A stretch of 64,000 nt of DNA from positions 62,001 through 126,000 of the forward strand of contig NZ_JAAIVI010000020.1 of NCBI RefSeq assembly GCF_011008905.1, written 5' to 3'. Numbering within the stretch: the stretch's first letter is position 1; each line of letters begins with the position of its first letter. The notes beneath the pieces were generated by a model. It worked only from the letters and a program-made list of their open reading frames with translations. It had not been told where the DNA came from and did no database searches. This DNA comes from Wenzhouxiangella sp. XN201. Its GTDB lineage: Bacteria; Pseudomonadota; Gammaproteobacteria; Xanthomonadales; Wenzhouxiangellaceae. Below, piece after piece: positions 9,219 through 18,382 of this stretch. The translations under genes were made by a program, and so were the position numbers.

Positions 9219-11067
9219 CGACGAACACGACGCGATCGCGCCCTTCCCGCTTGGCCTTATAGAGGGCTTCGTCGGCACGGCGGCGCAACTCGATCAGCGA
9301 CGCCTCATCATTGGACTGTGCCACCCCGAAGCTCATGGAGACTCTGATGCGGTCATCTTCACTCCGGCTCGATCGCAATTTTTCACGCAACTCATCCAGT
9401 GGTTCGCGAACATCCGCCAGTTCATAGCCGGGGAGCGCGATCGCGAACTCCTCGCCCCCGATACGGCCTACGATGCCCGTGTCGCCGAACACCTCCCGCA
9501 AGCGCGCTGCAACCCGGCGAAGCACCTCGTCGCCGGTCAGGTGACCGTGTTCGTCGTTGACGCGCTTGAACAGGTCGATGTCAGCGAGGATCAGCGTGAA
9601 AGGATTACCGTTCGCGCGGGCCGAAGAGAACGCCGGATCGGCGATCTCGAAAAACCGCGTGTGGTTGTTCAGACCGGTCAGGCCGTCCTGGTGGGACAGC
9701 CGGCGATAGCGGCGGCGGTCGCGCGTGGTATGGGCCAGCAGCAGTATCAGGATCAGGACCAGGAAGGCGGCGACGATATAGCCCATGTACATCAGCCGGC
9801 GTTGCTGTTTTTGAGATTCTTCCTGCAAATCGCGTACGCGCGCCTGCTCCCGCAGGAGTGCCAGTTCCTGCTCGGTAATCTGCGTTTGAAATTCGACTTC
9901 GAGGTAGGCCAGCTGTCGAGCCCGGTCCATGTCGAGAAAACGTTCACGTGCCGCCTTCTGTGACTTCAGGTGACGCAGGGCCTGCTCATGATCGCCACGC
10001 CTTTCCGCGATGGTGCCGAGTGTTTCATGGGTTTTCGCCAGATCGTCCCAACGTTCGGATTCTGTGAAATGTTCGACCAGCTCGGGCAGCATTGCCTCGG
10101 CCTGATCGAGGTCGCCTCGTTCAAGATGCAGGCGGGCGAGCACCATGCGTGTTTCCGCCACGCCCGTGGCGTAATCGTTCTTGCGGTGGCGCTCGAGCGC
10201 CGACTCCAGCAGCTCCCGCGCTTCGTCCAATCGCCCCGTCATTCTGAGCGTGTCGCCCAGGCCGAATTCGACAATCCCGATGTAGACCGGGTCACCGGCG
10301 TCTTGACAGCGTTCCATTGCCCGGCGGTACTCACGCATGGCGGACTCGAGATCGTTGTTGGCCTTGTAGGCAGCCGACAGGCGCATTCGCGCGACGCAGT
10401 CAGTTCGGACATTGCCACGTGCCGCCGCGACTTCGACCCCTTTGTTGCCGTGCTCGATGGCGGCATCGAACTTGCCGATCGAACGCAATATATCGGCTGC
10501 CAAGCTGTGGGCGTCGGCCGGCAGGTCGGGATGGTCGATTTGCGGCTCCAGCTTCAGCGTGCGATCGAGATAGTCGAAGGCTTCCTCGAAGCGGCGGAGG
10601 TTCATTGCAAGGTTGGCGCCGCGCATCAGGGCATTGAGGCGTTGGTGGTCGGGAATGTCCTGTTCGAGCAATTCTTCTGTAAGTTCGAGCGCCTTCTGGA
10701 AGTCCCCGTCCAGCGCCAGGTTACGAATCCTGAGATGCTTGTAGGTGGCGTACTGATCGGGTGTGGCGTATTCGAGCAGCGGTTCGATCTCATCGAGGAT
10801 GGCCTGGGATTCCGGCCACGGTGCCGTGACGTTGAGCCTGGCTGCCTGATCGAGCCGTTCCTGCAGGAGCCTCCGTGAGTCAGCGGGATCGAGTTGGTCC
10901 GTCACGGCGAGCCCCGGCAGCGCGGCGAGCAGCCACGCTGCCAGAAGAACTGCCGCGCGCAGACCGCGTTCTCGGCACCGTTTCGACCGGTGTGCGGAGC
11001 CGGCGGGCGAGCCGGCATCCGCTTCGAGGTTTCGTGGGCTGCCGGCAGTTTCGCGATTCGATTTCAT
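9205..11067 (-). CDS. TPR-GGDEF diguanylate cyclase, copy 1 (between precursor peptide and methyltransferase)
   Basis: A 620-residue sensor. A long basic N-terminus leads to a hydrophobic signal segment (around 38-55). Then come a tetratricopeptide-repeat region (about 60-390) likely in the periplasm, a coiled coil (EQELALLREQARVRDLQEE), one membrane helix (around 430-452) and a cytoplasmic GGDEF domain. The catalytic motif is GGEEF, so it should make cyclic-di-GMP. The RxxD inhibitory site expected just before it is absent (FGDTGIVGRI). It sits 21 bases after the precursor peptide stop and overlaps the methyltransferase start, placing it in the same operon. TPRs bind peptides in other proteins, so sensing the peptide is plausible but unproven. 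It has two paralogues next door. Confidence 0.88.
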   Translation of the reverse strand: MKSNRETAGSPRNLEADAGSPAGSAHRSKRCRERGLRAAVLLAAWLLAALPGLAVTDQLDPADSRRLLQERLDQAARLNVTAPWPESQAILDEIEPLLEYATPDQYATYKHLRIRNLALDGDFQKALELTEELLEQDIPDHQRLNALMRGANLAMNLRRFEEAFDYLDRTLKLEPQIDHPDLPADAHSLAADILRSIGKFDAAIEHGNKGVEVAAARGNVRTDCVARMRLSAAYKANNDLESAMREYRRAMERCQDAGDPVYIGIVEFGLGDTLRMTGRLDEARELLESALERHRKNDYATGVAETRMVLARLHLERGDLDQAEAMLPELVEHFTESERWDDLAKTHETLGTIAERRGDHEQALRHLKSQKAARERFLDMDRARQLAYLEVEFQTQITEQELALLREQARVRDLQEESQKQQRRLMYMGYIVAAFLVLILILLLAHTTRDRRRYRRLSHQDGLTGLNNHTRFFEIADPAFSSARANGNPFTLILADIDLFKRVNDEHGHLTGDEVLRRVAARLREVFGDTGIVGRIGGEEFAIALPGYELADVREPLDELREKLRSSRSEDDRIRVSMSFGVAQSNDEASLIELRRRADEALYKAKREGRDRVVFVDASS

Positions 11068-11088
11068 GACTGCCGGGTTTCGACGCGC

Positions 11089-11301
11089 TCAGGAATCGTA
11101 GGCGTGGACGTTGCCGTTGCTCTTGAGGTTATCCAGGCCGCTCAGTTTCTTGATCTTGTCGAGGTCCTTTTCGAGCATGGCCTGCATTTCTTCGTCAGAG
11201 AGCCCGTAGCGAGCCATGACTTCCTTCGGGTCGCTTTCGTAAGCATCCTTCAGGTCGGCGTTCTTTCCCAGGTCGATGAGCAGATCTGCAAGCTTGGACA
11301 T
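11089..11301 (-). CDS. Putative split-borosin precursor peptide
   Basis: A 70-residue protein with an excellent ribosome site (AAGGGAG, seven bases before ATG 11301). Residues 1-52 look like the small helical borosin-binding domain: SKLADLLIDLGKN, then YESDPKEVMARYGLSDEEM, then a helix rich in K and D. Residues 53-70 form a separate tail (LSG, then LDNLKSNGNVHAYDS), which would be the core to be N-methylated. The layout matches bacterial split precursors of the SonA type. Automatic pipelines may call this domain LigA-like. It is followed by the cyclase and then the methyltransferase. No dedicated protease or exporter is in the cluster. Which residues are methylated cannot be told from sequence. 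Confidence 0.8.
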   Translation of the reverse strand: MSKLADLLIDLGKNADLKDAYESDPKEVMARYGLSDEEMQAMLEKDLDKIKKLSGLDNLKSNGNVHAYDS

Positions 11302-11416
11302 AACTTAACTCCCTTTCTGTTGGTGCCGTGTCGCGGGGCTCCCCCGACGGCGATGACCCATGAAAGCCCATCACGGCCGCTGCGGGTCCACGAGTGTTCT
11401 GATTCGAACCGTCCCG

Positions 11417-11444
11417 ATTGTAGTCGTTAATGCCGTCCGCGGAC
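11417..11444 (-). promoter_or_regulatory. Candidate promoter of the precursor-cyclase-methyltransferase operon
   Basis: The 226 bases between the precursor peptide gene and the next cyclase gene hold a minus-strand TACAAT (11417-11422). A perfect ten-base palindrome GTCCGCGGAC (11435-11444) stands where a -35 element or operator would be. No good TTGACA is present, so an activator may be needed. The gap suggests the precursor operon has its own promoter. I see nothing else coding in this gap. Confidence 0.35.
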
Positions 11445-11527
11445 AGGCGCTACCGGCGACTGATCATCACCTGGCCCCGGCCATGACGAATCAATTGTCG
11501 CGCCACACCAGCCTTCGGTGACACGCA

Positions 11528-13318
11528 TCATCGCCCGAAACTGTCGGCGACGACGACGGTGTCGCGCCCGCCGCGCTTGGCGCGGTAAAGGGCCGCGTCG
11601 GCGCGTTCTCGCAGTTGCTCCAGTGACTCGTGAGGAGCCAGTTGGGCGATGCCGAAACTCATGGTCAGCCGATCGGCGTCATCGCCGTACTCGATGGCGG
11701 CAAGTGCTCTCCGGAAAACTTCAAGTCCGGCCAGCACCGTGTTCAGGTCTGCGCCGGGCAGGCAAACGGCAAACTCCTCGCCACCGATGCGGCCTACCTT
11801 TCCGTCGCCGGGGAAGTGGTCGCACAGGAGTCGAGCGACTGCGCGCAACACGCGATCGCCCGCGATGTGACCGTGCCGGTCGTTAACCCGCTTGAAGTGA
11901 TCGATATCGCCCAGCACGAGCACCAGTGGTTTTCCGTTTCGATGCGAGTCATTCACCGTCGTGCGAGCGGTGTCGAAGAACCGGGTGTGGTTGCTTACCC
12001 GGGTCAATCCGTCGATTCGCGACAGGCGGCGAAAATGCCGCCGGTCGCGCAGGACGCGCCTGAGGATGACTACTAGCATCAGGACCATTCCTATCGCCAG
12101 CGCCGTGAGCAGCATTCGGAACCGGGCCTGCTGGCGGCGCGATTCTGCCTCGAGTTTGCTCACTCGCTGCTGTTCGCGCAGCAGCGCCAGCTCCTGTTCA
12201 TGGCGGTCAACGTTGAATGCAACCTCCAGCATCGCCATCCGCCGGTTGCGGTCCTTGTCGAGGAACCGACGACGTGATTCGACTTGCTTGATCCGATGGT
12301 TGTATGCGGCTTCGTACTCCCCGAGTTCCGCGTGGGCTGTTGCCGCGAGACGGTGCAGCGAAGCCTTTCGCTCCCATAATTCGCGGTCACCGACGCGGTC
12401 GATCAAACGCTCGGCCAATTCGATCGTTCGTTGGTGTTCGCCGCGGGCGGCGGCCAGGCGGGTGCGGAGCTGTTCGGCCGTCAGGATGCCGTCTGCCCAG
12501 ACTGCATCGCGCAGACGTTGCATTCCGCGGTCGATCCGGGCTTCCGCGGCTTCCAGCTCATCGTTCTCCAGGGCGAGGTAGGCCAGCTCCAGCTCCACCG
12601 TGCCCAGGTAGACCTGATCGTTGGCCTGCCTGCAATCGTCCAGCGCCCTCTTCGCGGCCTCTTCGGCGAGGTCGAACCGTTCGGCATAGCGATAGGCGAC
12701 CGAAAGCCGCTGTCCGGCCGAGCACCGCTGGGAGATGTCCCCGGAATCCACGGCGATCCGATAGGCCCGGGTTGCGTAGCGCATGGCTCTTTGATGGTCG
12801 CCGGCCAGGCTGTGCGTGAAACCGGCCAGGCTGTAGATCCGGGATGCCTCGACGGGATCGTCCGTTTGCGGAACCAGGCCGAGTGCCGCCTTGAGGTGGC
12901 CGAAGCCCGACTCATAACGCCCGATGTTGATATCGAGGTTGGCGGCCAGGCGAAGGGCGCGCAGCCTCTGGTCCTTGTCCAGCTTCGAATCAAGCAGCGC
13001 TGCAAGCCGATCGATGGCTTGGGAATAGCCGCCTCGCAGCGCCTGGTTGCGGATGTCGAGCAGGCGAATCTCGACTCGCTGGCGAGGCGTCGCCTCGTCC
13101 AGCCGTCGCATCAGCTCGTCGATCTTCGGCTGGGAGGCATTGACTGCCTCGGTGACGCTCAGCTGGCGGGCCCGCTCGATGGCCGCTTCGAGATCGTCAT
13201 CGTTGTCGGCGAAGGCCTGTGCCGTCAGGAGTCCCAGTGTCAGTGTCAGGCACGCCGGGAGCAGCCTTGGAATCGTGCACATGAGAAAGCGATTGCCGCG
13301 TGGACTCAGTCCCCGCAT
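11528..13318 (-). CDS. TPR-GGDEF diguanylate cyclase, copy 2
   Basis: A 596-residue paralogue of the neighbouring cyclases with the same order: signal peptide (MCTIPRLLPACLTLTLGLLTAQAFA if started at the inner ATG 13282), TPR region, coiled coil (EQELALLREQQRVSKLEAE), membrane helix (MLLTALAIGMVLMLVVIL) and GGDEF domain. The active motif is GGEEF (VGRIGGEEFAVCLPG); the RxxD inhibitory site is missing. ATG 13318 overlaps a 12-codon ORF that carries the only strong ribosome site here, so translation may be coupled to that leader. It lies 66 bases after the copy 3 stop, probably on the same transcript. Confidence 0.87.
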   Translation of the reverse strand: MRGLSPRGNRFLMCTIPRLLPACLTLTLGLLTAQAFADNDDDLEAAIERARQLSVTEAVNASQPKIDELMRRLDEATPRQRVEIRLLDIRNQALRGGYSQAIDRLAALLDSKLDKDQRLRALRLAANLDINIGRYESGFGHLKAALGLVPQTDDPVEASRIYSLAGFTHSLAGDHQRAMRYATRAYRIAVDSGDISQRCSAGQRLSVAYRYAERFDLAEEAAKRALDDCRQANDQVYLGTVELELAYLALENDELEAAEARIDRGMQRLRDAVWADGILTAEQLRTRLAAARGEHQRTIELAERLIDRVGDRELWERKASLHRLAATAHAELGEYEAAYNHRIKQVESRRRFLDKDRNRRMAMLEVAFNVDRHEQELALLREQQRVSKLEAESRRQQARFRMLLTALAIGMVLMLVVILRRVLRDRRHFRRLSRIDGLTRVSNHTRFFDTARTTVNDSHRNGKPLVLVLGDIDHFKRVNDRHGHIAGDRVLRAVARLLCDHFPGDGKVGRIGGEEFAVCLPGADLNTVLAGLEVFRRALAAIEYGDDADRLTMSFGIAQLAPHESLEQLRERADAALYRAKRGGRDTVVVADSFGR

Positions 13319-13344
13319 CTCTTCCCGTCCTGAAATGCATCCAT
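13306..13344 (-). CDS. 12-residue leader ORF overlapping cyclase copy 2
   Basis: ATG 13344 opens a 12-codon frame (MDAFQDGKRCGD) ending at TGA 13306-13308. It is preceded by AGGGAGGGAG with six bases between, a near-perfect ribosome site. Its last 13 bases overlap the start of cyclase copy 2 in another frame. The peptide is too short for homology. It could be a leader that couples translation, a signalling peptide, or chance. The matching arrangement at copies 1 and 3 is the main reason to list it. Confidence 0.35.
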   Translation of the reverse strand: MDAFQDGKRCGD

Positions 13345-13384
13345 AGCCGTCTCCCTCCCTGGCAGCGTCGATTCTAGCCGCCCG

Positions 13385-15166
13385 CTAACGTGGATCGGCG
13401 ACGACCACGACGTTGCGGCCGCCGTGCTTGGCGCGATAGAGCGCGTCGTCGGCGCGCTGGCGCAATTTTTCCAGCGGCTCGTTCGGCTGCAATTCGGCCA
13501 AGCCGAAGCTCATCGACAGCGGGCTTTGGTTTCCACCGTAGTCGATTCGCGCCAGCGCCGCACGGACTTCGTCGAGTTTAGGCATCGTCTGGCCGGCGGT
13601 CTTGCCGGGCAGGCAGATGGCGAACTCCTCGCCGCCGATTCGGCCGATGAGCCCGGGCTCCGGGAAGGCTTCCTCCAGAACGCGCGCCACTTCGATCAGT
13701 GCCCGGTCGCCGGCGATATGCCCCAACTCGTCGTTGACCCGCTTGAAGTAGTCAATGTCTCCGACGGCGAACACCATGGGACGATGATCCTGATGGGCCT
13801 TGTCGACCATCATGCGTGCCGTATCGAACAGGCGCGTGTGATTGCTCAGTCCGGTCAGGCTGTCCAGTCCGGCCAGACGCCGGAAATGCCGCCGCTCGCG
13901 CAGCACATGGGCGAGCAGCAGGGCCAGGATCAGGACCAGGAAGGCGGTGACCGCGTAAACCAGCCAGCGCAACCGGTCACGGTTGTGCCTGGACTCGTTC
14001 TCGAGTTCGTCGGCCCTGCGCTGCTCGCGCAGCAGGGCCAGTTCCTGCTCGCGCGAACTCATGTCGAAGGCGACCTGCAGGTGAGCGAGTTGGCGGGCGC
14101 GGTCGAGGTCGAGGTAGCGCTCGCGCGATTCGAGTTGTTGGCTCATGTGTTCCAGGGCCCGTTCATGATTGCCGCGAGCCATGGCGATCTCGCCCAGCAC
14201 CTGGTGCGCCTCGGCGACATAGTCCCAGGCCTGATCCTGTACCAGCGGGGGCAGCGCCTGCTCGAGCAGATTCTCGGTCATCTCTTGTTCGCCCCGCTCC
14301 CAGTGGAGCCGGGCCTTGTAGAAGCGGGCTTCGCCCAGGCCGAAGTGGTAGTCGGTTTCCTTCAGTCTGGCCAGGGCCTGACGGAACAGGTCTTCGGCCT
14401 GCTCCAACTCGCCGGTGGCGCGCAGCAGGTCGGCCAGGCCGCTCTCCACGATGCCGGTGATCAATTCGTCGTCCGATTCCCGGCAGGTCTCGACGGCTTC
14501 ACGGTAGACGGTGCGCGCCAGCTCGAACATCCGGGCCGTCTTGTAGACGAAGGCGAGACGGCCCCGGCTCACGCACAGATCGCGTGCAGTGCCGTGCTCC
14601 CTGGCGATGGCAACCGCTCGTTTGCCGTAGTCGATGGCCTGATCCGTCTCCCCGATCTTGGCGTATACGTAGGCAGCCAGGCTGAAGGGCTGATCAGAAA
14701 ACTCCGAGGGATCGAGTTCCGCACTCAGTTCAAGGGCCCGGTTCAGGTAGTCGAAGGTCTCCTCCCAGCGGCGCAGCAGCATGGCCACATTGGCCGCCAG
14801 TGAGTAGGCCCGGACCTCCTGCTTGCGCGTCATCGGCTCGTTGAACAGGGACTCGAGCGTCTCCAGGGCCGCTTCCATCCGGCCCGAAAGCGACTGGTTG
14901 CGCGCCCGGATCAGCCAGAAACGGGCGCGTTGCTCTGGTGTCGCTTCCGACAGGCGTGTCTGGATTTCTTCGAGCAGGGCTTCCGATTCGTTCCACGGGG
15001 CCGTGATGCTCAGTTCGTGAGCCCGCTCGAGTTGTCGACCGAGGGAGTCCTCGCCTGTGGCCTGGGCATTGACCAGGACGCCCAGGGCCAGTGCAATGCC
15101 CGCGAGGAATCGCCGGGCGAGGAGAGCACCCGGTCGCGAGGCTTGAAGGCGGCGGTTCAGTCGCAA
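13385..15166 (-). CDS. TPR-GGDEF diguanylate cyclase, copy 3
   Basis: About 593 residues from TTG 15166 (then RLNRRLQASRPG and a hydrophobic signal segment FLAGIALALGVLVNAQA). The frame runs open further upstream to 15304, but that part crosses a small ORF with its own ribosome site, so I reject the longer start. TPR units, the coiled coil (EQELALLREQRRADELENE), a membrane helix (LVYAVTAFLVLILALLLAHV) and a GGDEF domain with GGEEF (IGRIGGEEFAICLPG) follow. The inhibitory RxxD is absent. Residues after the signal (SITAPWNESEALLEEIQ) closely match copy 1 (NVTAPWPESQAILDEIE), showing recent tandem duplication. Confidence 0.87.
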   Translation of the reverse strand: MRLNRRLQASRPGALLARRFLAGIALALGVLVNAQATGEDSLGRQLERAHELSITAPWNESEALLEEIQTRLSEATPEQRARFWLIRARNQSLSGRMEAALETLESLFNEPMTRKQEVRAYSLAANVAMLLRRWEETFDYLNRALELSAELDPSEFSDQPFSLAAYVYAKIGETDQAIDYGKRAVAIAREHGTARDLCVSRGRLAFVYKTARMFELARTVYREAVETCRESDDELITGIVESGLADLLRATGELEQAEDLFRQALARLKETDYHFGLGEARFYKARLHWERGEQEMTENLLEQALPPLVQDQAWDYVAEAHQVLGEIAMARGNHERALEHMSQQLESRERYLDLDRARQLAHLQVAFDMSSREQELALLREQRRADELENESRHNRDRLRWLVYAVTAFLVLILALLLAHVLRERRHFRRLAGLDSLTGLSNHTRLFDTARMMVDKAHQDHRPMVFAVGDIDYFKRVNDELGHIAGDRALIEVARVLEEAFPEPGLIGRIGGEEFAICLPGKTAGQTMPKLDEVRAALARIDYGGNQSPLSMSFGLAELQPNEPLEKLRQRADDALYRAKHGGRNVVVVADPR

Positions 15167-15240
15167 ATCTTGACGCTGCCGTTGAAATTCAGCCAGTCGG
15201 GGATCCCCCACTGCTTGAGTGATTGGCCGAGTTCCGACAT
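15157..15240 (-). CDS. 27-residue small peptide upstream of and overlapping cyclase copy 3
   Basis: ATG 15240 opens a 27-codon frame with a strong ribosome site (AAGAAGGGAG, six bases before). It begins MSELGQSL and ends DWLNFNGSVKICD. The start recalls the borosin-type precursor (MSKLADLL) and the end recalls that precursor's tail (NLKSNGNVHAYDS), as though the middle helical domain had been lost. Its stop overlaps the TTG start of cyclase copy 3 by ten bases. It may be a signalling peptide, a second, leaderless core, or a translational-coupling leader. It has its own promoter-like region upstream. Confidence 0.55.
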   Translation of the reverse strand: MSELGQSLKQWGIPDWLNFNGSVKICD

Positions 15241-15261
15241 GGTAGGCTCCCTTCTTGCGGT

Positions 15262-15309
15262 GGTCGTGCGCACGACCTACAAGCCTGCGAAACGACCCGA
15301 TCAATTATA
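15262..15309 (-). promoter_or_regulatory. Promoter and palindromic site for the small peptide and cyclases 3 and 2
   Basis: On the minus strand a perfect TATAAT lies at 15304-15309, about 64 bases before the small-peptide ATG. Between them is a perfect 16-base palindrome, GGTCGTGCGCACGACC (15262-15277). This could be a repressor operator or an RNA hairpin in the 5' leader. No clear TTGACA stands 17 bases upstream of the TATAAT. Confidence 0.45.
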
Positions 15310-15357
15310 CGCACAGGGTGTTTCGGTCCGCTCGACCCCTACACGGAGATCCGAACT

Positions 15358-15732
15358 GTGCCCCGTCTATTGCTCAATCTGCGTCACGTTCCCGACGACG
15401 AGATCGACGAGGTGCGCGCCCTGATGGACGCGCACGGCATCGAGTGCTACGACACGCCGCCGGGGCCCTTCGGGATTACGGCCGGTGGCATCTGGCTGAA
15501 GAACCCCGACGATTACACGCGCGCCCGCGAACTCATGGACAGCTACCAGGACGAGCGCAGAGAGCGTGTACGTGCCGAGTGGCAGGCCACGCGCGATCGG
15601 GGAGAGACAGAAACGCTGGCTTCGGTCGCTCGTCGGCACCCATTGAAAATCACCCTGATCGTTCTCGGCAGCATTTTTGTGCTGATGGTGCTGTTCGCGC
15701 CGCTGGTCGTGTTCTTCCGCCTGGCCGGCTGA
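15358..15732 (+). CDS. DUF6164 family protein
   Basis: A 124-residue protein starting at GTG 15358 (PRLLLNLRHVPDDEIDEVRAL), with GGAG upstream. The first 75 residues form a small ferredoxin-like domain (HGIECYDTPPGPFGITAGGIWL) seen in DUF6164 proteins of gammaproteobacteria. A basic linker and a single C-terminal membrane helix (ITLIVLGSIFVLMVLFAPLVV) follow. The function of the family is not known to me. It is divergent from the small-peptide/cyclase region and converges on recQ, with the two stops adjacent. Confidence 0.75.
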   Translation: MPRLLLNLRHVPDDEIDEVRALMDAHGIECYDTPPGPFGITAGGIWLKNPDDYTRARELMDSYQDERRERVRAEWQATRDRGETETLASVARRHPLKITLIVLGSIFVLMVLFAPLVVFFRLAG

Positions 15733-17553
<1,821 letters not shown>

Positions 17554-17652
17554 CTTCTGGGGGTGCGGGGAGTGACCATCACGCGTCACAGACTGCCACA
17601 AAGCAATCTCCTCGGGGTCGGTAATTCGACTCGTCCGGCTGTGGGAAAACCG

Positions 17653-18369
17653 CTATGGCGTATTGAGGAGGTCCGCCAGCTGTCGGGCCCAAAGCGCGTG
17701 GGCGCGGGCGTTGGGATGGAATCCGTCGCGGCAGAACAGCCCGTCCGGATGTTCGACGAAATTCATCGGCGCATGCAAAACATCATCTTCGGATTCGGCG
17801 AATTGCCGGGTGGCCGCGTCGAGTAGGGTGGCCCGCAAGCCCAGCATGGCCGAGAGCGGAATCGGCAGCGCCGGGAAATGTTGCATCGGCGGGACGCCGG
17901 CCAGCACGATCCGGCCCGGTTCGAGCCGGGACCGGATGGCATCGATCAATCGTGCCAGTTCGACACGCCAGCGGCGCACGGAGCTCAGCCGAAGGCAGTC
18001 GTTGACTCCCAGGGCGACGATCACGACATCGGTCGGGTCGGCATCGAGAAGCGGCAGCAGCCTGGTGCGCGTGAAATCGATCGTGGCGCCACTGCGGGCG
18101 GCGGTTTGCCAATCGACGCCACGGTTCCTGCGGGAGGCCACTTCGGCCGCCAGTCGCGGCACGACGGATTCGGCCTGGTCGGCCAGGCCCACGGCAGCCA
18201 TCGGTGATTCACCCAGGCCGGCGATCCGCATGACTGCCTCCGGGCCGGCGACGCTTCCGGATCGTTCGCCGGGCGCCTCATCCAGGTGCGGTGTCTTGCG
18301 GCGTACATGCCGCCCTTGCAGCCAGTACAGCGGCGCGCCGGCCAGCGCCAGCGTGGCCAGCGCCTGCAA
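17653..18369 (-). CDS. SGNH/GDSL hydrolase
   Basis: About 238 residues if started at TTG 18369, just after the hemH stop; the start is uncertain, because the frame is open further upstream inside hemH. After a hydrophobic N-terminal segment (ATLALAGAPLYWLQG) it shows block I IAGLGESPMAAVGL with the nucleophile serine, block III ALGVNDC, and block V DGFHPNARAHALWA with the Asp-His pair. It is probably an exported or membrane-anchored esterase or lipase. The substrate is unknown. It is likely co-transcribed with hemH. Confidence 0.8.
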   Translation of the reverse strand: MQALATLALAGAPLYWLQGRHVRRKTPHLDEAPGERSGSVAGPEAVMRIAGLGESPMAAVGLADQAESVVPRLAAEVASRRNRGVDWQTAARSGATIDFTRTRLLPLLDADPTDVVIVALGVNDCLRLSSVRRWRVELARLIDAIRSRLEPGRIVLAGVPPMQHFPALPIPLSAMLGLRATLLDAATRQFAESEDDVLHAPMNFVEHPDGLFCRDGFHPNARAHALWARQLADLLNTP

Positions 18370-18382
18370 CGCAACGTTACGG

